64,000 nt of DNA from Halopseudomonas xinjiangensis (GTDB taxonomy: Bacteria; Pseudomonadota; Gammaproteobacteria; Pseudomonadales; Pseudomonadaceae). Positions 20,386 to 30,071 of the stretch are shown here, piece after piece. A model generated the notes under the pieces. It did not search any database and was not told the origin of the DNA. It saw nothing but the letters and a program-made list of their open reading frames with translations. Where the stretch lies: assembly GCA_011050525.1 (NCBI GenBank), contig DRFO01000026.1, positions 1 through 64,000 of the forward strand, read 5' to 3'. How positions within the stretch are numbered: position 1 is the first letter of the stretch; each line of letters opens with the position of its first letter. Both the position numbers and the translations under genes were made by a program.

Positions 20386-21288
20386 TTAAACGTGCTGCTC
20401 AAGCCAGGACAGCACCATTGGAAAATGATCGACAACAGCCTGCGGGTGAGTCAGCAGGTCGATATGACCATAGTTCCGAGAGCAACCAGTTCCTTTCTTC
20501 AGCAATACCATCTGCGCATCGTGTTCGCCCAGTTCCTGGGCAAAGGCTTTGACGTCCTCGAAATGTCCCAGGTAAGGGTCATTTCCACCAGCCAGATACA
20601 TCCCAGCCGGCCAGGCCAAAGCGTCCAATGCCAAAGCATAGTCGAAACCGTCCTCCAGATCACGCCATTCGCTGCTTCCCATCCAGACCACATTGTCCCG
20701 GTGCAGCGCACAGGAGATGTCCATGGAGCCTATTCCCAGAGACCTGGCCGGAATCAGTCCCTTCGCGCGGCCCACCAGCGGCGCCGCCCGATTCCATAAA
20801 AGATCTATCATGATGCGCTTGCGCAGGCTGCGCTGATGAATCACCCGTTTGCAGCCGAAATGTACCAGTCCGGCGACGCGTTCAATCCACTCCGGATGCC
20901 GGATCAGCGCACAGGCTAGCAGCACGCCGCCCCAGGAATGACTGAACCCATAGAAGCGCTCACCTGGATGTTCCTGCTCCATCAACGCAAACAAGGCCGG
21001 CAGATCCTCTGTAATGATCTGATGCTGGGTTACCTGCATCCCAGGCATCAAGGCCGGAACGCTTTCACCGTGGCCACGAAGGTCCACCACGAAGACGTCA
21101 TATCCCGCCTCGGCGAGATAGGGCGCCAGGCCTTTGCCGGAATGGGAATAGAAAATTCGTCCATCCTCGACCAGACCGTGCACCATCAGCACGGCCGGCC
21201 CGCCCGCTTCGGCACGAAAGCGCCGGACATGCAGGCTCAGATCGTCCTGCACCGGCAATTGCTGTGAAGAGGCGAGAATGTCAGGCAC
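20386..21288 (-). CDS. Alpha/beta hydrolase
   Basis: A 300-residue cytoplasmic alpha/beta hydrolase, no signal peptide. The oxyanion segment MVHGLVEDGRIF is at about residues 36-47, and the nucleophile elbow YGFSHSWGG at about 117-125 has Ser in place of the usual first Gly. Candidate acid and His residues are in GGNDPYLGH and NYGHIDLLTHPQ near the C-terminus. It lies 64 bp upstream of the FabH-like gene on the same strand, so the two are probably co-transcribed and linked to acyl ester or acyl-CoA metabolism. The substrate is unknown. Confidence 0.85.
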   Translation of the reverse strand: MPDILASSQQLPVQDDLSLHVRRFRAEAGGPAVLMVHGLVEDGRIFYSHSGKGLAPYLAEAGYDVFVVDLRGHGESVPALMPGMQVTQHQIITEDLPALFALMEQEHPGERFYGFSHSWGGVLLACALIRHPEWIERVAGLVHFGCKRVIHQRSLRKRIMIDLLWNRAAPLVGRAKGLIPARSLGIGSMDISCALHRDNVVWMGSSEWRDLEDGFDYALALDALAWPAGMYLAGGNDPYLGHFEDVKAFAQELGEHDAQMVLLKKGTGCSRNYGHIDLLTHPQAVVDHFPMVLSWLEQHV

Positions 21289-21336
21289 GCGGCGGTCCTT
21301 GTAATGTAAACGCCCAGTGTAACGAAGCGCCGAGGC

Positions 21337-24300
21337 TCAGGTTGTGATGTCCTGCCAAAGTTTGTTCAGCCGTTTGGCCGAAACAGGCATTTTGGTGCCC
21401 AATTGCTGGGCGAACAACGATACTCGGTATTCTTCGAGCATCCATCGCCAGTCGACCAACCGCTCATCCCAGCGGCCTTCCTGTCGATATTTCTCCGCCC
21501 TGGCCTGATACTGCTGCCAGAAGCGCTGGATTTCGTCGGTCCACACCCGGTCGCGCTGAACCTGGCCAGACAGTTTGTCCAGCCGCTGATCAAGCGCCGC
21601 TAGATAGCGTGGATATTGCCCTAGCCATTGCGCCGGCACGTCGCGGACGAAGCCCTTGAAGACGAGACTACCCAGCTGTTCGCGTATGTCGTTCAGAGCC
21701 AGAGCCCACGACAGGTCGATCTTGCCCTTCAGGCGCTTCTGAATAGCATGCCAGGCCTTGAGAATGCCCAGCACTTCGGTTGCCAGTTTTTCTACCGTCG
21801 CAATCCATTCGGCACGACCCTGTTCCAGGCGCTCGGCCAATGCCTGGGGATCACGTGGAACCGGGAGGTCGGCGGGCAGCATAAGCTGGTCGATGGCTGC
21901 CAGCATTACATCGTCCGTCAGTTGTTGTTGAGTCCCCAGTTCACGGTAGTAGATGGCAGCGTCCTTCAAGGCGGAAGTCTTCTGGCGGACGAATTTGACC
22001 TGCTCGGCCATGCCTTGCAGCAAAAGCCGTTGAACTCCCCGACGATGCGCCTGTTCTGCCTGGGCTTGTACGTCAAACAACTTCTCTACCACCTGGTCGC
22101 CCTGCTCTGTCCAGGCTGGCCAGAAGGTGACAGCAACACCCGCCTGGTTGCGGTTGACCGTCTCGGGCAAAGCGGATTGCCCCGCCGGTTTGCGGTCCGG
22201 CTCAGTGAGCGCAGCCTCAGCCGGGGTTGCGGCGGGCATCACCTGCCCCATCAACCGCTGGCACAAATCACCGTAGTCACGACCCGAGGCTATCTCCTTG
22301 CCGTCAGCATCGACTACTTCAAGGCGCATCAGTAGATGCTCCTCCAGCTGGATATCAGCCCACACGTCATCCGCCAGCCGCACCCCGGTCATGCGCGTCA
22401 GTTCCCGGCCAAGCACCTGGGTAAGGCTGCCCTGCCCGAACGGCATGCGTTCCAGCGCGGCGCGAACAAAGTCCGGCACCGGTACGAAGTTCTTTCGCAG
22501 CGCCTTGGGCAAGCCCCGCACCAAAGCCAGACATTTATCGTAGATCAGGCCCGGCACCAACCATTCCAGACGTTCTTCAGGCAACTGCCTGAGCAAGGCA
22601 GCAGGTACCTTGAGTGTCACGCCATCCTGTGGGTGCCGCGGTTCAAAGTGATAACTCAACGGCAGCGCCACGCGTTCCCAGCGCCAGGTGTCAGGATACT
22701 GTTCGACGCTCACTTCATTGGCGTCGCGCTGCAGCAGCTCCTCGCGCGTCATATGCAACAGTTGGGGATCTTGCTGGCTATGGCGTTTGAGCCAGCGCTC
22801 GAAGCTTGCAAGCTGAGATATATCCGCTGGAATGCGGGTATCGAAGAAGCGAAACAAGGTCTCATCGTCTACCAGGATATCGCGCTTGCGGGTCTTGGCT
22901 TCCAGTGCGTCCAGTTCGGCCAGCAATGCCTGGTTGGCCTGGTTGAACGCTGACCGGCCATGCCATTCGCCGTCGACCAGGGCTCTGCGGATAAACAGTT
23001 CGCGAGACGCGACCGGATCAATGGGGCCGAAATGCACCTTGCGCCTGGGCACTATAATCATGCCGTACAAGCTAACCTGCTCGAACGCTACCACCTGGCC
23101 CCGCTTCTTTTCCCAATGCGGCTCGCTATGGCTGGTCTTGATCAGGTGTCCGGCCAGCGGTTCGACCCATAACGGATCGATCTTGGCGGCTAGCCGGCCA
23201 TATAGCCGACGGGTCTCGGTCAGCTCGGCCACCATCACCCAGGCCGGCCGCTTTTTCGCCAGCGCAGACGATGGATGCAGCATGAACCGGCGCTGGCGCG
23301 CGCCCAGGTAATCGCCCTCCTCCGTCCTGTTGCCCAGCTGGCTGAGCAAGCCCGATAGCAACGCCTTGTGTACGGCATCGCTGGATGCGGGTTCGCTGTT
23401 GAGGACGAGATTCAGGTCGCGACAGGTCAATAACAGCTGACGGTGGGTCTCCCGCCATTCACGCATTCTGAGATAGTTCAGAAACTGCTTGCGGCACCAG
23501 CTGCGCAACTGACCCTGGGTCAAGGCTTGACGCTGTGCTTCAAAACCGCGCCACAGATTGATGAACGCAGCAAAATCCGAGTCATCATCCTTCCATTGCC
23601 CGTGGGCCTGGTCGGCGGCCTGCTGGCGCTCCAATGGGCGCTCTCGCGGATCCTGTACCGCCAGGGCACTGGCAATGATGAGAACTTCATTGAGACTGCC
23701 CAGCGTATTGGCTTCCAGCAGCATGCGGCCAATACGCGGGTCGACCGGCAGGCGCGCCAGCTGGCGCCCCGTGTCGCTGATAACACCCGCTTTGTCGACT
23801 GCACCCAGTTCCTGCAACAGCGTGAAGCCGTCACTGATCGCTCGGCCGTCTGGCGGTTCGATGAAGGGGAAGTCTTCGATACGTCCGAGGCGCAGATGCA
23901 ACATCTGCAGGATAACGGCCGCCAGGTTGGTACGCAGAATTTCGGGATCGGTAAACGCGGGACGGTTATTGAAATCCTCTTCGGAAAACAACCGCACGCA
24001 GATCCCCGGCGCCGTCCGGCCACAACGGCCCTTGCGCTGATTGGCACTCGCCTGGGCGATGGGTTCGACGGGGAGCCGTTGCACCTTGGACCGCGGGCTG
24101 TAGCGACTGATACGCGCCTCGCCCGGATCAATTACGTAGAGAATGCCCGGGACCGTCAGTGAGGTTTCCGCCACGTTGGTGGCCAGCACGACGCGGCGGC
24201 CAGGGTGCGAGGCAAAAATCTTCTGCTGTTCGCTGACCGACAGGCGCGCGTAGAGCGGAAGTATCTCGGTGTGCCGCAGATTGGCTTTGCGCAGGTACTC

Positions 24301-25230
24301 GGCCGTGTCGCGTATCTCGCGCTCGCCCGGCAGGAAGACCAGCGCGTCGCCGGGTGGCCGGCCATTGGCACGCTCATGAGTCTCCAGCTCATTCAATGCC
24401 GCGAGAATTCCCTGATCAATGCTCAGGTCCTCCTCGACCAGATTGCCTTCCTCATCCATTTCGGCGGTCAACGGGCGATACCAGACGTCAACGGGGAAGG
24501 TTCGTCCGGACACCTCGATGATCGGTGCGCCATCGAAATGGTCCGAGAAACGCTGCAAATCGATGGTCGCCGAGGTGATGATGACTTTCAGATCCGGCCG
24601 CCTGGGCAGGATCGTCTTCAGGTAACCGAGAAGGAAATCAATATTGAGGCTGCGTTCATGGGCTTCGTCGATGATCAGCGTGTCATACCGCGTAAGAAAG
24701 CGGTCATGCTGTGTTTCGGCGAGCAGGATGCCGTCGGTCATGAGCTTGACCAGCGTGCGCTCACTGCTCTGGTCGGTGAAGCGCACCTGAAAACCAACCA
24801 GTTCGCCCAACGGCGTACCGATCTCGTCGGCCACCCGGCTGGCAACGCTGCGCGCCGCCAAACGGCGTGGCTGCGTATGGCCGATCAACCCGTGGGTGCC
24901 ACGGCCCAGCTCCAAGCATATCTTGGGGATCTGCGTGGTCTTGCCCGAACCGGTCTCGCCAGCAATGACCACTACCTGATGGCCGGCAATGGCTTCCTTG
25001 ATCTGCTCGCGCTTGGCCGCTATCGGTAGATTGTCGTCGTAGCGCATTGGCGGAATACTGTTGCGCCTGGCCTGGACCAACGCACAGGAAGTGCTGAGGC
25101 GCTCGGCCCATTGCGTCTGACGTTTGGCATCCGGTTTCTGGCTTAGCCCCTGAAGCTGCTTTTGCAGCCTGTGACGGTCAGCGGCCATTGCCTGATCGAG
25201 ATTTTTCGCCAGTTGTTTCAGTTCCGACAT
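21337..25230 (-). CDS. hrpA: ATP-dependent RNA helicase HrpA
   Basis: A 1297-residue DEAH-box helicase. Walker A GETGSGKT is at about residues 90-97, the DEAH motif (IIDEAHERSLN) at about 187, and SAT at about 220. Motif VI (QRKGRCGRTAPG) is at about 399, followed by HA2 and OB-fold domains and the long C-terminal DUF3418 domain of HrpA (about 700-1290). In E. coli HrpA helps resolve stalled or collided ribosomes. Full length. It follows fadD1 on the same strand beyond a strong terminator, so it likely has its own promoter. Confidence 0.97.
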   Translation of the reverse strand: MSELKQLAKNLDQAMAADRHRLQKQLQGLSQKPDAKRQTQWAERLSTSCALVQARRNSIPPMRYDDNLPIAAKREQIKEAIAGHQVVVIAGETGSGKTTQIPKICLELGRGTHGLIGHTQPRRLAARSVASRVADEIGTPLGELVGFQVRFTDQSSERTLVKLMTDGILLAETQHDRFLTRYDTLIIDEAHERSLNIDFLLGYLKTILPRRPDLKVIITSATIDLQRFSDHFDGAPIIEVSGRTFPVDVWYRPLTAEMDEEGNLVEEDLSIDQGILAALNELETHERANGRPPGDALVFLPGEREIRDTAEYLRKANLRHTEILPLYARLSVSEQQKIFASHPGRRVVLATNVAETSLTVPGILYVIDPGEARISRYSPRSKVQRLPVEPIAQASANQRKGRCGRTAPGICVRLFSEEDFNNRPAFTDPEILRTNLAAVILQMLHLRLGRIEDFPFIEPPDGRAISDGFTLLQELGAVDKAGVISDTGRQLARLPVDPRIGRMLLEANTLGSLNEVLIIASALAVQDPRERPLERQQAADQAHGQWKDDDSDFAAFINLWRGFEAQRQALTQGQLRSWCRKQFLNYLRMREWRETHRQLLLTCRDLNLVLNSEPASSDAVHKALLSGLLSQLGNRTEEGDYLGARQRRFMLHPSSALAKKRPAWVMVAELTETRRLYGRLAAKIDPLWVEPLAGHLIKTSHSEPHWEKKRGQVVAFEQVSLYGMIIVPRRKVHFGPIDPVASRELFIRRALVDGEWHGRSAFNQANQALLAELDALEAKTRKRDILVDDETLFRFFDTRIPADISQLASFERWLKRHSQQDPQLLHMTREELLQRDANEVSVEQYPDTWRWERVALPLSYHFEPRHPQDGVTLKVPAALLRQLPEERLEWLVPGLIYDKCLALVRGLPKALRKNFVPVPDFVRAALERMPFGQGSLTQVLGRELTRMTGVRLADDVWADIQLEEHLLMRLEVVDADGKEIASGRDYGDLCQRLMGQVMPAATPAEAALTEPDRKPAGQSALPETVNRNQAGVAVTFWPAWTEQGDQVVEKLFDVQAQAEQAHRRGVQRLLLQGMAEQVKFVRQKTSALKDAAIYYRELGTQQQLTDDVMLAAIDQLMLPADLPVPRDPQALAERLEQGRAEWIATVEKLATEVLGILKAWHAIQKRLKGKIDLSWALALNDIREQLGSLVFKGFVRDVPAQWLGQYPRYLAALDQRLDKLSGQVQRDRVWTDEIQRFWQQYQARAEKYRQEGRWDERLVDWRWMLEEYRVSLFAQQLGTKMPVSAKRLNKLWQDITT

Positions 25231-25248
25231 GAATGATCCTGTTGCTAT

Positions 25249-25281
25249 AAAAAACCCCGCCCAGGCAAGCCGGGGCGGGGT
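25249..25281 (-). terminator. Terminator of fadD1
   Basis: ACCCCGCCC/GGGCGGGGT stem followed on the minus strand by TTTTTTAT. It lies between fadD1 and hrpA. Confidence 0.92.
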
Positions 25282-25319
25282 CTCATTGTCGCAGAGTTCA
25301 GCCGCGACGGGCAGTCATC

Positions 25320-27008
25320 TTAGATTTTGCCGGCTTTCTTTAGCTCTTCATCGCGCAGTTCACGCCGCAGTATCTTGCCCACGTTGGTGGTGGGCAGCGC
25401 ATCGCGGAACTCGACATGCCTGGGCACTTTATACGCCGTGAGATTTTCACGCATATGGGCCTTGACCTGCTCCTCAGTGAGCGTGGAATCGGGTGCCTTG
25501 ACCAGAAACACCTTGATTGCTTCGCCGGATTTTTCGTCCGGCACGCCGACGGCTGCACACTGCAGCACGCCAGGGATGGTTGCCATCACATCTTCCAGTT
25601 CGTTTGGATAGACGTTGAAGCCGGAGACCAAAATCATGTCTTTCTTGCGGTCGACGATTCGTAGATAGCCGTCTTCCTGAATGATCGCGATGTCACCGGT
25701 TTTCAACCAGCCTTCGCTGTCCAGTATCTCCGCCGTGGCGTCTTCGCGCTGCCAGTAACCCTTCATCACCTGGGGGCCCTTGACGCACAACTCGCCGCGT
25801 TCGCCAATCGGCAGCTCGTTGCCCGCATCGTCGATGATTTTGCACAGAGTCGAGGGAACAGGTATACCGATCGTCCCCAGCTTCACAGCGTCAATCGGGT
25901 TCACCGTCGCCACCGGACTGGTTTCGGTCATGCCGAACCCTTCACAGATCTGGCAACCGGTCACCTGTTTCCAGCGATCCGCCGTGGCCAGTTGCAGGGC
26001 CATGCCGCCAGATAAGGTGACCTTGAACTTGCTGAAATCCAGCTTGCGGAATTCCTCGTTATTGCACAGTGCTACGAACAGCGTGTTCAAACCCACAAAA
26101 CCGGAAAAACGCACCTTGGACAGTTCTTTGACGAACGCCGGGATGTCGCGGGGGTTGGTGATCAGAATGTTGTGATTACCGCTGATCATCATTGCCATGC
26201 AATGAAAGGTGAAGGCGTAGATATGATAAAGCGGAAGCGGACAGATTATGACCTCTTCCCCGTCCTTCAGGTTGGCACCCATCAGCGCCTTGCTTTGCAG
26301 CATGTTAGCCACCAGGTTGCGATGGGTCAGCATGGCCCCCTTCGCGACGCCCGTGGTGCCGCCGGTATATTGCAGGACGGCAATGTCGTTATTGTCAGGA
26401 TTGGCTTCCTGGACCGCCCCACCCTTGCCCTTGGCCATGGCATCGTTGAAGCGTACCGCTCCGGGGATGTCATACGCCGGCACCATCTTCTTGACGTGCT
26501 TGATCACGAGGTTGACCAGCACCCGCTTGGCGGTAGGCAACATATCGCCGACTTCGGTGATGATGACCTGTTTAACGCCTGTCCTGGGCAGCACTTCTTC
26601 CGCCAGGTGGGCCATATTGGCCAGACAAACCAGGGCCTTGGCACCGGAATCGTTGAACTGGTGCTCCATTTCCCGCGTGGTATACAGCGGGTTGGTATTG
26701 ACCACCACGAAACCCGCGCGCATCGCACCGAATACCGCGACAGGGTATTGGAGGACGTTAGGCATCTGGATGGCAATACGATCGCCGGGCTGAAGATCGG
26801 TGTGATTCTGCAGGTAGGCCGCAAACTGGCCGGAGAGACTATAGATCTCGCCATAGGTCAGCGTCTTGCCAAGATTGGTAAAGGCCGGCTTGTCGGCGAA
26901 TTTTTTGCAGGACTCCTTCAGAACGGCAAGGATGTTGGGATATTGGTCCGGATCGATCTCGGTGGAAACGCCCGCCGGATACTTGTCCTTCCAGAAATTT
27001 TCAAGCAT
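25320..27008 (-). CDS. fadD1: Long-chain fatty-acid CoA ligase FadD1
   Basis: A 562-residue acyl-CoA synthetase. It activates long-chain fatty acids as acyl-AMP and then acyl-CoA during uptake and beta-oxidation. The AMP-binding P-loop is YTGGTTGVAKGAM at about residue 212, the motif with the catalytic Glu is YGMTE-like (EGFGMTETSPV) at about 358, and the adenylate motif GWLKTGDIA is at about 432. The C-terminal Lys of GKILRRELRDEELKK is near residue 550. The N-terminus MLENFWKDKYPAG matches P. aeruginosa FadD1. It lies 240 bp after fadD2, separated by a terminator hairpin. Confidence 0.96.
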   Translation of the reverse strand: MLENFWKDKYPAGVSTEIDPDQYPNILAVLKESCKKFADKPAFTNLGKTLTYGEIYSLSGQFAAYLQNHTDLQPGDRIAIQMPNVLQYPVAVFGAMRAGFVVVNTNPLYTTREMEHQFNDSGAKALVCLANMAHLAEEVLPRTGVKQVIITEVGDMLPTAKRVLVNLVIKHVKKMVPAYDIPGAVRFNDAMAKGKGGAVQEANPDNNDIAVLQYTGGTTGVAKGAMLTHRNLVANMLQSKALMGANLKDGEEVIICPLPLYHIYAFTFHCMAMMISGNHNILITNPRDIPAFVKELSKVRFSGFVGLNTLFVALCNNEEFRKLDFSKFKVTLSGGMALQLATADRWKQVTGCQICEGFGMTETSPVATVNPIDAVKLGTIGIPVPSTLCKIIDDAGNELPIGERGELCVKGPQVMKGYWQREDATAEILDSEGWLKTGDIAIIQEDGYLRIVDRKKDMILVSGFNVYPNELEDVMATIPGVLQCAAVGVPDEKSGEAIKVFLVKAPDSTLTEEQVKAHMRENLTAYKVPRHVEFRDALPTTNVGKILRRELRDEELKKAGKI

Positions 27009-27075
27009 GGATGCCCCGCTCCTGAACTCTCTCGGTCTGGTAGGACCGAATTCTGTCTTATGGGTTTTTTTCGCA

Positions 27076-27089
27076 GAAACACGCTTTTC
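27076..27089. promoter_or_regulatory. PsrA-like inverted repeat upstream of fadD1
   Basis: GAAACACGCTTTTC, one base off the pattern GAAAC-N4-GTTTC attributed to the fatty-acid-responsive repressor PsrA. It sits about 70 bp upstream of the fadD1 start. PsrA is not in this window, so this is a pattern match only. Confidence 0.3.
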
Positions 27090-27207
27090 GACGCACTATG
27101 TGAACATTCAGGCTGTTTGGGTCAAAAAGTGGCCGAAGATTAGCAGTTTTTCTCAGACCAGACCAGAGAAGGTGTCCACGGTCCGCGGCGTACAAGCTGT
27201 GAAAGCA

Positions 27208-27230
27208 AACTGCCCCGTTCCGGGGCAGTT
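27208..27230 (-). terminator. Terminator-like hairpin between fadD2 and fadD1
   Basis: Perfect 10-bp stem AACTGCCCCG/CGGGGCAGTT with loop TTC. On the minus strand it is followed by TGCTTTC, so the U-run is weak and partial readthrough into fadD1 is possible. Confidence 0.75.
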
Positions 27231-27248
27231 GCAGAGGCAGGTGGCAGA

Positions 27249-28934
27249 TTACTTGTCGCGCAGTTCGCGGCGCAGAATCTTGCCCACCGGGCTCATCGGC
27301 AACGCATCCCGTATTTCATAATGCTTGGGAACCTTGTAACCGGTGAAGTTGGTGCGGCAATACTCCTTCAGCTCTTCAATGGTCAGGTCGTCGCTGGCCG
27401 GCACTACGAACAGTTTGACCGATTCACCGGAGCGCTCGTCGGGAACACCGATTGCCGCGGCATTGGCCACCTTCGGATGCGCCGCCACGACATCTTCGAT
27501 CTCGTTGGGATATACGTTGAATCCGGAAACGATGATCAGATCCTTCTTGCGATCAACAATACTGACGAAGCCCTCTTCATCGATGATTGCAATGTCACCG
27601 GTCTTCAACCAGCCGTCTGCGTCTATGGCCTCATCGGTGGCTTCCTGGCGCTGCCAGTAACCTTTCATGACCTGTGGGCCTTTGACGCATAGCTCGCCTC
27701 GCTCGCCAATACCGAGCTCTTTGCCGTCATCGTCAATAACCTTGAGGGCGGTGCCGGGCACTGCCAGGCCCACCGTACCCAGACGCTGCAAGCCACCACC
27801 GGGGCTCGAGCAGACCACCGGAGAGCATTCAGTCAGGCCGTAACCTTCGCCGATGCCCTTGCCGGTCTTGCTCTCCCAGCGCTCGGCGACCGCCTTGACC
27901 AGCGCGGTACCGCCTGAGGTAGTGCCTTTGAGATGGGAGAAATCGACTTCCGAGAACTCAGGATGTTCCATCAGCGCCACGAACAGAGTGTTCAGGCCAA
28001 CGAGTGAAGAGAACTTCCACTTTTTCAGCTCGCGTATGAAGCCTTGAATATCGCGTGGGTTGGTAATGAGAACGTTATGGTGACCCGCCAGCATCATGCA
28101 CATGCAGTTGGCAGTAAAGGCGAAGATATGGTAAAGCGGCAACGGCGCAATCACGATCTCACCGCTGTCGCTCATGATTTTCTTGCCGTCCTCATCCACC
28201 TGCTGCATGTTGGCATACACCTGCAGCATGTTCGCCACCAGGTTGCCATGGGTGAGCATCGCACCCTTGGATGGGCCGGTGGTGCCGCCTGTGTACTGCA
28301 GCACGGCTACGTCATCCAGCGTCTTGCTTACCTGCTTGGGATACTCGCCCTTGCTTTTGCCGAGCGCCGCCTTGAAGGAGATCGCCTGGGGCAGGTTGTA
28401 AGCCGGAACCATCTTCTTGACGCGCTTGACCGCGGTATTGATCATCCAGCCCTTGAGCGGCGAAAACATGTCACCCATGCGCGCTTCGAACAGGTATTTG
28501 ATATCAGTATCGGGCATTACTTCCTGCACCAGGTGGCCAAATACATTCATATAGACCAGTGCCTTGGCTCCGGAGTCCTTGAACTGGTGGCGCATCTCAC
28601 GGGCGGTGTACAGCGGATTGGTGTTGACCACAATCAGGCCGGCGCGGATGGCGCCGAAAACGGCAATGGGAAATTGCAGGACATTGGGCATCTGAACGGC
28701 GATACGGTCGCCTGGCTGCAGATCGGTATGCGTCTGAAGGTAGCTGGCAAAAGCCGCGGCGTAACGCTCCAGCTGACCATAGGTCATGGTCTCGCCCATA
28801 TTGGTGAAAGCTGGGCGGTCGGCATATTTCTTACAGGAGCGCTCGAAGACATCAATGATCGAGCTGTACTGATTCAGATCGATATCGTTGGGAACGCCAG
28901 CCGGACGTTTATCATTCCAGAATGCTGCATCCAT
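27249..28934 (-). CDS. fadD2: Long-chain fatty-acid CoA ligase FadD2
   Basis: A 561-residue acyl-CoA synthetase paralogous to FadD1, with the same domains: P-loop YTGGTTGPSKGAM at about residue 215, GYGLTECSPV at about 360, GWLKTGDIA at about 435 and GKILRRELRDK at the end. Its N-terminus (MDAAFWNDKRPAGVP) matches the FadD2 type, and the tandem fadD pair is a Pseudomonas hallmark. The two enzymes are thought to differ in preferred chain length. A TATAAT -10 element lies at 28995-29000 on the minus strand. Confidence 0.95.
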   Translation of the reverse strand: MDAAFWNDKRPAGVPNDIDLNQYSSIIDVFERSCKKYADRPAFTNMGETMTYGQLERYAAAFASYLQTHTDLQPGDRIAVQMPNVLQFPIAVFGAIRAGLIVVNTNPLYTAREMRHQFKDSGAKALVYMNVFGHLVQEVMPDTDIKYLFEARMGDMFSPLKGWMINTAVKRVKKMVPAYNLPQAISFKAALGKSKGEYPKQVSKTLDDVAVLQYTGGTTGPSKGAMLTHGNLVANMLQVYANMQQVDEDGKKIMSDSGEIVIAPLPLYHIFAFTANCMCMMLAGHHNVLITNPRDIQGFIRELKKWKFSSLVGLNTLFVALMEHPEFSEVDFSHLKGTTSGGTALVKAVAERWESKTGKGIGEGYGLTECSPVVCSSPGGGLQRLGTVGLAVPGTALKVIDDDGKELGIGERGELCVKGPQVMKGYWQRQEATDEAIDADGWLKTGDIAIIDEEGFVSIVDRKKDLIIVSGFNVYPNEIEDVVAAHPKVANAAAIGVPDERSGESVKLFVVPASDDLTIEELKEYCRTNFTGYKVPKHYEIRDALPMSPVGKILRRELRDK

Positions 28935-28994
28935 TACTTAATCCTCTTCCCCGGGGTTGTTGGTCTCTACCCCTTATCTCGGGGCTGAACGTTT

Positions 28995-29032
28995 ATTATA
29001 GATAGGCGAAATTACCAGCAATACCAGTAATT
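28995..29032 (-). promoter_or_regulatory. fadD2 promoter with an overlapping inverted repeat
   Basis: A consensus -10 TATAAT (28995-29000) on the minus strand. An inverted repeat AATTAC-N11-GTAATT (29010-29032) covers the -35 region. The repeat is shared with the start of the divergent hydrolase gene, so one regulator could control both. The regulator is unknown. Confidence 0.45.
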
Positions 29033-29126
29033 ACAAAATGCTGTTCTGTTTCATTTGGTATATGAATGGCGTATTGACGGGTCCACTGTGCCATCATTCT
29101 TTCAACCGAAGTGGAGAATAATAAAA

Positions 29127-30053
29127 ATGCAATATCAGGCAGATTGGCTGGACGCTCGTGATGGCGCTCGATTAATGGTGCACCATTGGTTACCGGAGGG
29201 GCAGCCCGTCGCGCTGGTACTTATCAGCCACGGCATGGCAGAGCATGGCGCACGCTACACGCGCCTGGCCGAGGCACTTGTGGGCCGAGGCTATGCGGCG
29301 GTTGCGCTTGATCAGCGGGGTCATGGACTGAGCATCCAGGATGAGAAACGCGGCCATTTTGCCAGCGAGGGTGGATGGGGCCGGGTCACCGGCGATCTGC
29401 TGGAAGTGCTTGAACACATGAAATCGCAATTTCCGGACCGGCCAATACATCTGCTGGGCCACAGCATGGGCTCCTACATCGTCCAGGGCTTTCTGCTGGA
29501 CCATAGCCATCTGGTGCAGACAGCAATACTCAGCGGCAGCAATGCGCACCCCCCAGCATTAAGCCGGTTTGGCCGATTGGTCGCGCGCGCCGAAGGTTTC
29601 CTTCGCGGGCAGGACCACCCCGCGCCAACCATGAACCGCGTCAGCTTCGGCCAGTTCAATCGCAATTTTCGCCCCGCCCGCACTGATTTCGACTGGCTAA
29701 GCCGTGACCCTGAAGAAGTGGATGCCTATATCAACGATCCGCTCTGCGGATTCGCCTGCACCGCCCGGCTCTGGCAGGATCTGTTTGGCGGGCTGCTGGC
29801 GATAGCGGACGACCAGGCGCTTAAGGGTATTCGAAAAGATCTGCCGATACTCATCGTAGGCGGCAGCGCTGACCCGGTAAGCGCCAGCGGCGGGCTGCAA
29901 AAACTCCAGCAACGCTTGCAGCAGGCAGGGCTGTCCCGGGTAGAATTGCAGCTCTATCCTGATGCCCGGCATGAGGTGTTCAACGAGACCAATCGTGACC
30001 AGGTCGTTGCGCAGTTGATCGATTGGCTAGACCACCACACACCGACACCCTGA
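29127..30053 (+). CDS. Alpha/beta hydrolase, lysophospholipase or monoacylglycerol lipase type
   Basis: A 308-residue serine hydrolase of the Hydrolase_4 (monoacylglycerol lipase/PldB) class. The oxyanion region is LISHGMAEHGARY at about residues 31-43, and the nucleophile elbow LLGHSMGSYIVQG (Ser at about 112) and the acid in VGGSADPVSASGG follow. The catalytic His is in YPDARHEVFNE near the C-terminus. No signal peptide. The ATG at 29127 was chosen for its GGAGA site; a longer frame has none. It is divergent from fadD2 and 18 bp upstream of phaJ1, matching the PA3301-PA3302 pair. It probably releases fatty acids for FadD. Confidence 0.88.
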   Translation: MQYQADWLDARDGARLMVHHWLPEGQPVALVLISHGMAEHGARYTRLAEALVGRGYAAVALDQRGHGLSIQDEKRGHFASEGGWGRVTGDLLEVLEHMKSQFPDRPIHLLGHSMGSYIVQGFLLDHSHLVQTAILSGSNAHPPALSRFGRLVARAEGFLRGQDHPAPTMNRVSFGQFNRNFRPARTDFDWLSRDPEEVDAYINDPLCGFACTARLWQDLFGGLLAIADDQALKGIRKDLPILIVGGSADPVSASGGLQKLQQRLQQAGLSRVELQLYPDARHEVFNETNRDQVVAQLIDWLDHHTPTP

Positions 30054-30071
30054 ACCTGTTGGAGTACTTGA

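Noticed and set aside
28044..28988. 314-residue plus-strand frame opposite fadD2
   Set aside because: Shadow of fadD2; fadD2 is well supported by sequence.
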